From assembly GCA_023424865.1 (NCBI GenBank), contig JAFADM010000473.1, positions 1 to 11,428 on the forward strand: 11,428 nucleotides of DNA, given 5' to 3'. The notes below the pieces were generated by a model that did not search any database, was not told where the DNA came from, and saw only the letters and a program-made list of their open reading frames with translations. Positions 1 through 5,936 of the stretch are shown here, in pieces. The stretch is from Bacillota bacterium. GTDB taxonomy: Bacteria > Bacillota_A > Clostridia > DSM-8532. Each line of letters begins with the position of its first letter. The stretch's first letter is position 1. The position numbers and the translations under genes were made by a program.

Positions 1-33
1 GCGGATTATTTTTTTTATGTGAGGTGACATATC

Positions 34-684
34 ATGAAGGATATCGTGAATGAATGGTATGGGGATAAAAAAAACGTAAATGAAATGGTTCATTGGAATA
101 AAGGAAAACTCAAAAAATGGGAACAAGCGGTTGTTGAATTTTTCCCGAAAAAAGCAAAAATTCTTGATGTTGGATGTGGAATGGGAAGAGAGGCATTTGC
201 ACTTTCTGAAATGGAATTTTCCGTTATGGGCATTGATATTTCAGAAGAAGTTATTAAACAAGTCATGCATTTATCTTTGCAAAACGGTTATGATATTCCG
301 TTCTCTATCTATGATGGACATACGTTGCCATTTGACGACGATTCATTCGAAGTGATAATTATATGGGCGCAGACATTTGGCATAATGTATGGAGATACAT
401 ATAAGAGCGACTTCCTGAATGAATGCAAACGCGTTCTTAAGAAAGATGGCTTGCTAAGTTTCTCCGGTCATGATTACAGATATGAGATTGAACATTACAA
501 ACAATATACAAACGGCAGAAAGTTTTATCCATACGCTAATGCCGAAATCTATAGGGAAACATTTTTACCCGAGGAACTTACAAGTTATGCTAAAAATGCA
601 GGATTTTCTGTTATGCTTTGTGAACAAGGAGAAATATATAAGCCTGAAGATGGAATAGTATTACATTGCTTGTGTAGAAAATGA
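34..684 (+). CDS. Class I SAM-dependent methyltransferase
   Basis: A 216-residue protein with the Rossmann-type methyltransferase fold. Motif I is LDVGCGMGRE at residues 44-53 (the SAM-binding glycine loop), the acidic end of strand 2 is GIDIS with D68, and a DGHTLPFDDDSFE stretch at 94-106 matches the adenine-binding and post-II region of the Methyltransf_11/25 families. No signal peptide or membrane segment is seen, so it should be cytosolic. The ATG is preceded by GAGGTG at 21-26 with a 7-base spacer, which supports this start. The length is normal for a stand-alone small-molecule methyltransferase. The substrate cannot be read from the sequence: the family covers metabolites, quinone precursors, antibiotics and more. 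The gene is clearly more AT-rich than the GH3 gene downstream, which hints at a different history. The promoter is outside the window. Methyltransferase assignment is firm; substrate is unknown. Confidence 0.9.
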   Translation: MKDIVNEWYGDKKNVNEMVHWNKGKLKKWEQAVVEFFPKKAKILDVGCGMGREAFALSEMEFSVMGIDISEEVIKQVMHLSLQNGYDIPFSIYDGHTLPFDDDSFEVIIIWAQTFGIMYGDTYKSDFLNECKRVLKKDGLLSFSGHDYRYEIEHYKQYTNGRKFYPYANAEIYRETFLPEELTSYAKNAGFSVMLCEQGEIYKPEDGIVLHCLCRK

Positions 685-722
685 GCAAAATCGGTACAAA
701 GGGAGAAAATCTTTTTTCCTGT

Positions 723-756
723 TTGTAGCCATTTGTCTAAGCAAATCTGGCTACAA
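723..756 (+). repeat. Inverted repeat / hairpin after methyltransferase gene
   Basis: Perfect 9-bp arms TTGTAGCCA (723-731) and TGGCTACAA (748-756), with an inner TTTG/CAAA pairing around a TCTAAG loop. It begins 39 bases past the methyltransferase stop codon. It could act as a transcription terminator or RNA-stabilising hairpin, but no T-run follows it, only a G-rich stretch, so a normal intrinsic terminator is not well supported. It also lies right at the 5' edge of the beta-lactamase-like remnant, so it may mark a rearrangement junction. Confidence 0.45.
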
Positions 757-761
757 GGGAG

Positions 762-1131
762 GGGGGCAATCCCAATTTCCCAACCAAAGCAGTAATGTTT
801 CCGAACGAGAAAATCGCTATCGGCCTTTTATCCAATGGCGCAAGTACGAATATTGGCGTGGAAGCGAATATTAAAAATATTCTGGACGACAACCTGTCGC
901 AAACATATACAATGAGCGGTACACAGCTTTTGGATGCAGGACTTTCCTCCGCAACAAGGATTCTTTTGGCTGCATCTATACGTTAATATGCCCGCCAAAT
1001 ATTTTGCCGGAAAAGACTTTTTTGTTTTGGATGGCTTATTGTGTATTTTAATGGATACATATATCTCCCTTTTATTAGTTGCTTATGATAAAATCATGTT
1101 GGAGTATCCGCCAGTAAGCTTTATTTATTGA
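762..1131 (+). pseudogene. Remnant of class C beta-lactamase-like serine hydrolase (C-terminal end)
   Basis: Reading 762-986 in one frame gives GGNPNF, then PNEKIAIGLLSN and a helix ending in NIKNILDD. This pattern is typical of the end of the beta-lactamase (PBP4/AmpC-like) domain, where an (H)GGxNPNF motif precedes a strand of the P-E-x-K-I-G-V-x-V-L-S/A-N type. The frame stops at 984-986. A second frame (about 960-1131) continues with hydrophobic stretches and ends MLEYPPVSFIY, resembling the membrane tail of Firmicute members of this family, so a frameshift near 960-986 is likely. The catalytic SxxK and YxN parts are absent: there is a stop at 738-740 and nothing homologous was recognised upstream. 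An internal ATG at 795 could start a 63-residue peptide, but no good ribosome site precedes it. This is identified from remembered family patterns without a database search. Confidence 0.6.
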
Positions 1132-1155
1132 CAAAGCCAAACAGAATCATTTAAA
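1128..1155 (+). promoter_or_regulatory. Candidate promoter of the GH3 gene
   Basis: A perfect -35 box TTGACA (1128-1133) is followed after 16 bases by TTTAAA (1150-1155), which matches four of six positions of a sigma-A -10 box. Transcription would begin near 1162 and leave a leader of about 60 bases. The -35 box overlaps the stop codon of the decayed reading frame upstream. No clear operator or cre-like site was recognised around it. Confidence 0.4.
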
Positions 1156-1220
1156 GAAATTCGGTTGTGTGAAACACGATCAATAAATTGAAGTACAGAG
1201 TGAGGAGTGACGTGAATAAT

Positions 1221-3653
1221 ATGTATCCTTTTGAAAACGGACAACTGTCTTTAGACGAGAGAGTAAAGGACTTAATTTTGCGCCTTACCGTAGAGGAAAA
1301 AATTGCTCTTCTTCCGGCGCGTCATCCCGCCGTCGAGCGCCTTGGATTGGCGGAATTCGCTCTCGGGGGTGAGGGGGCGCATGGGCTTGTCATGCGCGAC
1401 GGAGGTGTTGCCACCGTGTTTCCCCAGCCTATTGGCCTCAGCATGACATGGGACAAAGGACTAATGCGCGAAATCGGCTCCTGCATAGGCGACGAAGCCC
1501 GCATTTATTACAGAACCAGCGGGCGTGTAAGCCATTTGGTGTTGTTTTTCCCGACAATAGATATGGAACGCGACCCCCGTTGGGGGCGCAATGAGGAGGC
1601 TTATGGCGAGGACCCGTTTTTGGCGGGAAAGCTGGCGGCGGAGCTTATAAAGGGGCTGCAGGGTGACGGATATTGGCTTAAGGCTGTCGCCATGCCGAAG
1701 CATTTTTACGCTAACAATTACGAGTTTGAGCGCACGACCACCGACTCTGTTATAAGCCAAGAGCTAAAATACGAGTATTACCTGCGCGTGTTTTCCTACG
1801 CCTTTGAGGAGGGCGGGGCGAAATCCCTTATGACCGCCTATAACAAAATAAACGGCGCGGTTGGTATGCTCAATCCGGAGCTTAACAGCATTGTAAGGGA
1901 TAAGTGGGGCTGTGACGGATTTTTCGTGAGCGACGGGGGCGCTTTCGGGCTTGCGGTTACTGAACACAAATTCGGAACATACGCCGAAACTGCGGCGGCG
2001 GCGATAAAATCAGGGCTTGACGTTTTTCTTGACAAGTCGGACTTGGTTATAAACGCCGTAGCAGAAGCCCTTAAACAGGGGGTGCTGACTGAAAATGACA
2101 TTGACCGCGCTTTGTTTAATCAATTGAGGATCTTGTTCCGGCTCGGCGTGTATGGCGGCGGCAACCCATACGACGGCATTTCCGATTCCACCCTCTGTTC
2201 GCCTGAAAGCTCGGAGCTGGCGGGCAAGGCGGCAAGAGAATCCGTTGTTTTACTTAAAAACGACGGCGTTCTGCCCCTGCCCAAAACAACCAAACGTATC
2301 GCCGTAATCGGCTTTTTGGGCGGCGAAAACCTTCCCGACTGGTATTCGGGAAACCCGCCTTACACCGTCACCATCGCCGACGGGGTTAAAGCCGCTTTCC
2401 CCGAAAGCGAGGTTGTCTTTGCCGACGGATGTGACATCGTCGGGTTTTACAGCGAGAGCCAGGGTGCGTGGGCGCGGGTCACATCGGACGGCGGGATAAA
2501 ATTCGACGGGATTGAAGCCAACAGGACGCTGTTCCACACCACGGATTGGGGATACGACGGATTCGCATTCCGCAACACGGGTACGGGAAAGTTTTTGACG
2601 ACGACCGCTGACGGAAAGCTCAGGTGTGACGGGGAAGCCTTCTGGGGTTGGTTCGTACGAGAGTTGTTCTTTGTGGAAAACGGAGAAATAAACGACGGGA
2701 CTTTCGCGGAAGAAAAGCCTCATGGCTCAATATCCGGCATCGGTGTAGCCATGAAGAAGGGCGTAAGCGTGTACGACAAGCCTTATGAGGAGGGCGGGGC
2801 AGAGAAAGTAAACGCCGTTCTCGGAAAAATTCGTATAAAGGTTATAAAGGACGGTTTGGCGGAAGCCGTGGAGGCGGCGAAACGGGCGGATGTGGCCATA
2901 ACCGTAATTGGGAACCACCCCCTTGTGGGCGCGAGGGAATGTATAGACCGCACCGATTTGGAAGTGCCAAAACGGTGGAGCTCACTGATTGAAAACGCTC
3001 GGAACGTTAACCCGAACACCATTTTGACGGTAGTGGCAGGCTATCCCTACGCCCTTCGCAAGCAAGAGGCTATGTCGAGGGCGGTATTGTTCGCGTCTCA
3101 CGGGGCACAGGAATTGGGCACGGCTATCGGGGAAACGCTGTCGGGCAAAAATAACCCAAGCGGCAGGCTGACGCAGACGTGGTATGAAACCAGCGCGGAG
3201 CTGCCCGATATAAACGACTATGATATTATCAAGAACAAAATGACTTATTTGTATTGCGACAGGCCCGTCCTTCACCCTTTCGGGTTTGGGCTCAGCTACA
3301 CGTCGTTCTCTTATTCAGATTTAATAATGGATTGCACCGACGGCAGCGTAAAGCTCTCGTTTGCCGTCACGAACACGGGTCACTCGGACGGCGCGACCGT
3401 TGCGCAGGTTTATTATTCGAGGGTTTCCGCCGACAAATACTCGCCTGTTAAGCGGCTCGCCGGGTTTGAGCGCGTTTATTTGAAGCGTGGCGAAACATCG
3501 CAAATCGACATAATAATACCCTATAAGGAATTGTCGCGTTATGACGCGGAAACGGGCGATTTTGTGTTTGATAGCGGTACATTCAGCTTTTTCGCGGGGG
3601 AAAGCTCCACAGATTTACCCCTTTCAGGGACAGTTATGCTTACGAAGGTATGA
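1221..3653 (+). CDS. Glycoside hydrolase family 3 beta-glycosidase (beta-glucosidase/xylosidase type)
   Basis: GH3 enzymes release sugars from the non-reducing ends of beta-linked oligosaccharides by a retaining mechanism. From ATG 1221 (810 residues) the order is as follows. An N-terminal barrel (about 1-310) carries DMERDPRWGRNEEAYGEDP at 114-132, KHF at 160-162 and nucleophile D238 in VSDGG. A second alpha/beta domain (about 330-690) has a candidate acid/base E573 in the GARECIDRTDLEVP motif. A fibronectin-III-like end domain (about 725-800) closes the protein. Residues about 412-510 are an inserted segment that looks beta-trefoil/fascin-like (FRNTGTGKFLTT, then WFV). No signal peptide is seen, so it probably acts in the cytoplasm on imported oligosaccharides. 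The start is uncertain: AGGAG at 1203-1207 lies 4 bases before GTG 1212 and 13 before ATG 1221, and a TTG at 1188 has no ribosome site. The gene is more GC-rich than its neighbours. A GH43 scrap just downstream favours hemicellulose use; glucosidase versus xylosidase specificity cannot be settled. Confidence 0.93.
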   Translation: MYPFENGQLSLDERVKDLILRLTVEEKIALLPARHPAVERLGLAEFALGGEGAHGLVMRDGGVATVFPQPIGLSMTWDKGLMREIGSCIGDEARIYYRTSGRVSHLVLFFPTIDMERDPRWGRNEEAYGEDPFLAGKLAAELIKGLQGDGYWLKAVAMPKHFYANNYEFERTTTDSVISQELKYEYYLRVFSYAFEEGGAKSLMTAYNKINGAVGMLNPELNSIVRDKWGCDGFFVSDGGAFGLAVTEHKFGTYAETAAAAIKSGLDVFLDKSDLVINAVAEALKQGVLTENDIDRALFNQLRILFRLGVYGGGNPYDGISDSTLCSPESSELAGKAARESVVLLKNDGVLPLPKTTKRIAVIGFLGGENLPDWYSGNPPYTVTIADGVKAAFPESEVVFADGCDIVGFYSESQGAWARVTSDGGIKFDGIEANRTLFHTTDWGYDGFAFRNTGTGKFLTTTADGKLRCDGEAFWGWFVRELFFVENGEINDGTFAEEKPHGSISGIGVAMKKGVSVYDKPYEEGGAEKVNAVLGKIRIKVIKDGLAEAVEAAKRADVAITVIGNHPLVGARECIDRTDLEVPKRWSSLIENARNVNPNTILTVVAGYPYALRKQEAMSRAVLFASHGAQELGTAIGETLSGKNNPSGRLTQTWYETSAELPDINDYDIIKNKMTYLYCDRPVLHPFGFGLSYTSFSYSDLIMDCTDGSVKLSFAVTNTGHSDGATVAQVYYSRVSADKYSPVKRLAGFERVYLKRGETSQIDIIIPYKELSRYDAETGDFVFDSGTFSFFAGESSTDLPLSGTVMLTKV

Positions 3654-3704
3654 GTCTGTTAAAAATCAAGGATTTAATCCGTATTTGCCGTGCTGGGGGT
3701 TCGA

Positions 3705-3816
3705 GGGTTTCGGGGTCTATGAAGCGAGCAGTATCCACAAGGTTCGCAGAAAGTATTACTTCGTTTATTCCTCCCCACAGCACGGCCATGAACTATGTTT
3801 TATGATTTATCGCTAA
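3705..3816 (+). pseudogene. GH43 glycosidase fragment
   Basis: Just after the GH3 stop, the +1 frame reads YEASSIHKVRRKYYFVYSS, then HGHELCFMIYR and a stop at 3814-3816. This closely resembles the GH43 core motif (F-F-E-A/G-S-S-I/M-R-K-x-x-x-x-Y-Y-F-I-Y-S-S, then H-E-L-C-Y-A-T-S), in which the Glu is the general acid; here it is codon 3721-3723. Only about 35 residues of a domain that normally runs to about 300 remain, there is no proper start or ribosome site, and neither the N-terminal aspartate region nor the C-terminal half was found, so it cannot be active. It is probably the relic of a beta-xylosidase/arabinofuranosidase gene once paired with the GH3 gene. Identified from motif memory only. 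Confidence 0.65.
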
Positions 3817-3896
3817 GCTTCCAACAATACAGGATAAACAAGTTGAGCTTATGATTCTAATCAAAAAGACGGCTGTGCACTGTTGCTTTATAGCAT

Positions 3897-4421
3897 TTAT
3901 AAGCCCTTTACATAGTCTATTACCGGATTTATTGCTTTCTTATCCTCAAAATTCACTTTTGAGTTATAAGTTTTGAGAAATTCTTTATCTTCAGCGTCTT
4001 TTTCAGACTCAGGCTTTTTTTGAGTCATGGTTTTCATCATAGCCATCATCACTTTATGTACAGGGCCAAGTTTTTTGTAATCTATTCCTCCGCGCAGATG
4101 GAAGAATTTTGTTTTTTCCAAAAGCTTTGGCGTAAAATTTTTGTTTATAATGGCACTGTAATCGGTTGAGTTGGGATCGGCTAGTCCAACGGTAAATACA
4201 ATACGGTTTTTACAGGTATTTTGAGTAACCAGCTTTACTCCTGCGATTCCACCTGCGTACAGACCACCGCCATATATCACTGCATCGTATTGGCTCAGAA
4301 TCTTTGGATCAACCGTTTTGGCTTCAAATAAGTCTGCGTGTAACGCCGAAGCAATCCACTGCGCATACCGGCGCGTTGATCCGTACTTTGATGTGTACAC
4401 AACTAAAATATTTTCAGGCAT
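3897..4421 (-). CDS. Flavodoxin-domain protein (HemG-like flavodoxin family)
   Basis: A 174-residue FMN-binding flavodoxin-fold protein. The N-terminal phosphate loop TSKYGSTRRYA (residues 10-20) follows strand ILVVY, and YDAVIYGGGLYAGG (about 45-58) is the second FMN-contacting segment. The later part, FFHLRGGIDYKKLGPVHKVMMAMMK, matches the pattern of the Flavodoxin_5 group that includes protoporphyrinogen oxidase HemG, although a heme role is not shown. It likely carries electrons or reduces a substrate in the cytosol. The ATG lies inside the end of the MarR gene (8-bp overlap, ATGCCTGA) with GGAGGG at 4429-4434 and a 7-base spacer, so the two genes are cotranscribed and probably translationally coupled. 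A MarR-controlled flavodoxin fits a redox or toxic-compound response (inference). No convincing terminator is seen after its stop codon. Confidence 0.88.
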   Translation of the reverse strand: MPENILVVYTSKYGSTRRYAQWIASALHADLFEAKTVDPKILSQYDAVIYGGGLYAGGIAGVKLVTQNTCKNRIVFTVGLADPNSTDYSAIINKNFTPKLLEKTKFFHLRGGIDYKKLGPVHKVMMAMMKTMTQKKPESEKDAEDKEFLKTYNSKVNFEDKKAINPVIDYVKGL

Positions 4422-4875
4422 TCCCTAACCCTCCGTTTATGTCATCTAAATTCTCAAATATTTTCATTAATGAACCACTTAAATCAGCAATTTGATCCGT
4501 GCTTATGCCGGAAAACATGCTGTCAATAAATTGTGTTGCAATTTGCTCATTTTCTTTGTCCCACTTCTTGCATTGATCGCTTGCCGTTATTCGCATGGCT
4601 CTGCCGTCTTGCTCATCATTATGGATTGTCACAAAGCCCTTTTCGGCCAGCTTCATAACAAGCTGCTTTGTGTTTTGGTGAGAAGTATCGCAAGCTGCCG
4701 CAAGTTGTTTTAACGTGGGCGGTTGTTCAAATAATTCCAATATCAAAATGACAAACCATTGCTTGGCAGTCAGGTCTTTCATCTTCGCATCCATTTTGCT
4801 TTGAAGACGATTCGCAACGCGAAACAGATACCCAAATACGATAAGCCTTTTATCCATTGTGTCGAAATCGTACAC
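4414..4875 (-). CDS. MarR-family transcriptional regulator
   Basis: A winged-helix repressor of about 153 residues. The core reads LTAKQWFVILILELF, then PPTLKQLAAACDTSHQNTKQLVMKLAEKGFV (helix-turn-helix and recognition helix), and a wing with NDEQDGRAMRIT, the D-x-R type wing of MarR proteins. A longer reading from ATG 4902 is possible, but that ATG sits inside a palindromic operator about 9 bases from the predicted transcription start and has no ribosome site. GTG at 4873-4875 has GGAGG at 4884-4888 with an 8-base spacer, so I chose it; ATG at 4855-4857 is a weaker alternative. It heads a two-gene unit with the flavodoxin, and probably represses its own promoter and responds to an oxidant, phenolic or other small ligand (family knowledge; ligand unknown). 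No cysteine pair typical of OhrR-type sensing is obvious. Confidence 0.88.
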   Translation of the reverse strand: MYDFDTMDKRLIVFGYLFRVANRLQSKMDAKMKDLTAKQWFVILILELFEQPPTLKQLAAACDTSHQNTKQLVMKLAEKGFVTIHNDEQDGRAMRITASDQCKKWDKENEQIATQFIDSMFSGISTDQIADLSGSLMKIFENLDDINGGLGNA

Positions 4876-4892
4876 TAAACACACCTCCAAAG

Positions 4893-4910
4893 AAGGTAAC
4901 ATGTTACCTT
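4893..4910. promoter_or_regulatory. MarR operator O1 (perfect 18-bp palindrome)
   Basis: AAGGTAACATGTTACCTT is a perfect palindrome of 18 bp. It sits just downstream of the predicted transcription start of the MarR gene (about 4911) and ahead of its ribosome site. Size and symmetry fit binding by a MarR dimer. The ATG within it is part of the palindrome and is probably not a start codon. Confidence 0.7.
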
Positions 4911-4914
4911 TAAA

Positions 4915-4928
4915 GGTAGTATATTACC
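4915..4928. promoter_or_regulatory. MarR operator O2 (imperfect palindrome over the -10 box)
   Basis: GGTAGTATATTACC repeats the GGTA-N6-TACC layout of O1 with one mismatched symmetric pair. It covers the -10 box and is displaced by exactly 20 bp from the matching part of O1 (4895 versus 4915), about two helical turns, so two dimers could bind the same DNA face and block RNA polymerase. Confidence 0.65.
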
Positions 4929-4947
4929 TATTTGCGTTGTTTGTCAA
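4918..4947 (-). promoter_or_regulatory. Promoter of the MarR-flavodoxin unit
   Basis: On the - strand a perfect -35 TTGACA (4942-4947) is separated by 18 bases from a -10 TATACT (4918-4923). The predicted start is near 4911, giving a short leader to GTG 4875. It is a strong sigma-A type promoter and overlaps operator O2, consistent with tight autorepression. Confidence 0.75.
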
Positions 4948-5321
4948 TGAAAGATGTGAGAGAAGGCGATAGGCCTAACACCCATTATTTAATTGTGAGC
5001 CTAATATAAATGAAACAAGGCCTGTATATCCGCCTAACTTCCCAGTATTTTAAGTATTCAAAGTCACCATGAAAGAACTATTAAAAAGCTCTGGAGGCTA
5101 TGAGCCTTTAAAAAGCTGTTTTACCGTGTTCAAGCAATCTCTTTTCGGATGAAGCTTTCCCTATAGAATTCGAATTTGTAACCAGTGTTACGGATTATAT
5201 TTGCTTGTCTTGCTATAGTGTATTTATTGAAAGAGCCATGAGCTCGATTTAAGTAAGAGCAGAGGCTATGTCAATCAGAATTTATGGGATTACATAGTTC
5301 CTCTTGAGAAAGGGTACCGTA
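4931..5321. other. Gene-free region between divergent units
   Basis: About 390 bases with no credible gene. It holds the -35 box of the MarR promoter at its left edge, three GCCTAA copies (4973, 4999, 5032), two AGGCCT copies (4971, 5018), a direct repeat TTAAAAAGCT (5081-5090 and 5108-5117) flanking the small inverted repeat AGGCT-ATG-AGCCT (5095-5107), and a GAGGCTATG 9-mer repeated at 5094 and 5262. A 27-codon frame from ATG 5069 has no ribosome site. The right end should contain the promoter of the unknown-protein/hemerythrin unit. Confidence 0.5.
5211..5219 (+). promoter_or_regulatory. Candidate extended -10 promoter of the hemerythrin unit
   Basis: TGCTATAGT gives an extended -10 element (TG-N-TATAGT). 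No good -35 box lies 16-18 bases upstream, which extended -10 promoters can tolerate. The start would be near 5226, leaving a leader of about 95 bases before ATG 5322. This is the best candidate seen, but weakly supported. Confidence 0.3.
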
Positions 5322-5936
5322 ATGAGTGCTTCTTTAGGCCCGATCCATTATTGGTTATATCGTAAAATTCAGTTCCAGGAAGGACTGGTGCAAAAAATCC
5401 TTGAAACTTCCCGGGAGCATGCCTGGGATGCCGCAATAGAGGGAAAAGTGAATAGCACATGCGGCGAAGCGGTGTTGCTTCCGCTGGATGAAATTATCGA
5501 CCACAGGAATATCCATGGCTGGCTGCAGCAAAAAATTGGCATAGTCGAGATGCGATTTGCCGTTCTTGTTACAGAGCTTATGAAACAGGATCTAGCCCGG
5601 CTTTCCGAGTTGAAAAATACCGCATACCGTTTCGGGCAGGATTATCCTATAGCAAACGATTCCGGTGCAGCTGACGCGTTCCGCACCCTGGGGGATTTGC
5701 TGCTGGACGGCATGCCCTGTGACCGGGTCAACATGGTGGTGGAACAAAATGAAGACAGTATTGTTTGGAATCAAACGCAGTGTGTTCACCAGGAGTATTG
5801 GGAGCAGGCAAGGGGAGAGGCTTCCCATTATTATGTTCTTCGTGAGGAGCTGATAAGAGGAATGCTTTTCAACAGCGGACTGGAATTTAACGCGCAAGAT
5901 GGCGGGTTGTTTGAAATCAGAAGGGAGGAAGCATAA
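5322..5936 (+). CDS. Uncharacterised protein paired with hemerythrin
   Basis: A 204-residue soluble protein that I do not recognise as a named family. It begins MSASLGPIHYWLYRKIQFQE, rich in aromatic and helix-forming residues. The first half (to about 105) looks largely helical. The second half has GDLLLDGMPCDRVN (C133) and WNQTQCVHQEYW (C154, H156), and conserved-looking Cys/His/Trp residues there could bind a metal or cofactor (inference). No membrane segment or signal peptide is seen. ATG 5322 is preferred because AAAGGG at 5309-5314 lies 7 bases upstream; a TTG at 5304 in frame would add six residues but lacks a site. Its stop codon TAA directly abuts the GTG of the hemerythrin gene, and the hemerythrin ribosome site lies inside its last codons, so the two are cotranscribed and probably translationally coupled. 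A joint function in oxygen, NO or redox handling is plausible but unproven. Confidence 0.8.
   Translation: MSASLGPIHYWLYRKIQFQEGLVQKILETSREHAWDAAIEGKVNSTCGEAVLLPLDEIIDHRNIHGWLQQKIGIVEMRFAVLVTELMKQDLARLSELKNTAYRFGQDYPIANDSGAADAFRTLGDLLLDGMPCDRVNMVVEQNEDSIVWNQTQCVHQEYWEQARGEASHYYVLREELIRGMLFNSGLEFNAQDGGLFEIRREEA

Noticed and set aside
2250..2723. A 157-codon frame on the - strand inside the GH3 gene
   Set aside because: Mirror frame of the GC-rich GH3 sequence; the sense frame has clear catalytic motifs and the antisense frame has none.
3817..3890. Frame reading IQDKQVELMILIKK after the GH43 scrap as another gene remnant
   Set aside because: Too short and no family pattern could be assigned with any confidence.
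3884..3904. AT-rich imperfect hairpin (GCTTTATA/TATAAGC) at the flavodoxin stop codon as a terminator
   Set aside because: It has a bulge, overlaps the stop codon and is not followed by a T-run on the - strand.
4875..4902. Extended MarR N-terminus starting at ATG 4902
   Set aside because: That ATG lies in the operator palindrome, has no ribosome site, and GTG 4875 has an ideal one.
5069..5152. 27-codon frame beginning MKELLKSSGGYEPLKS as a small gene
   Set aside because: No ribosome site before the ATG and no recognised similarity; it overlaps the short-repeat cluster.
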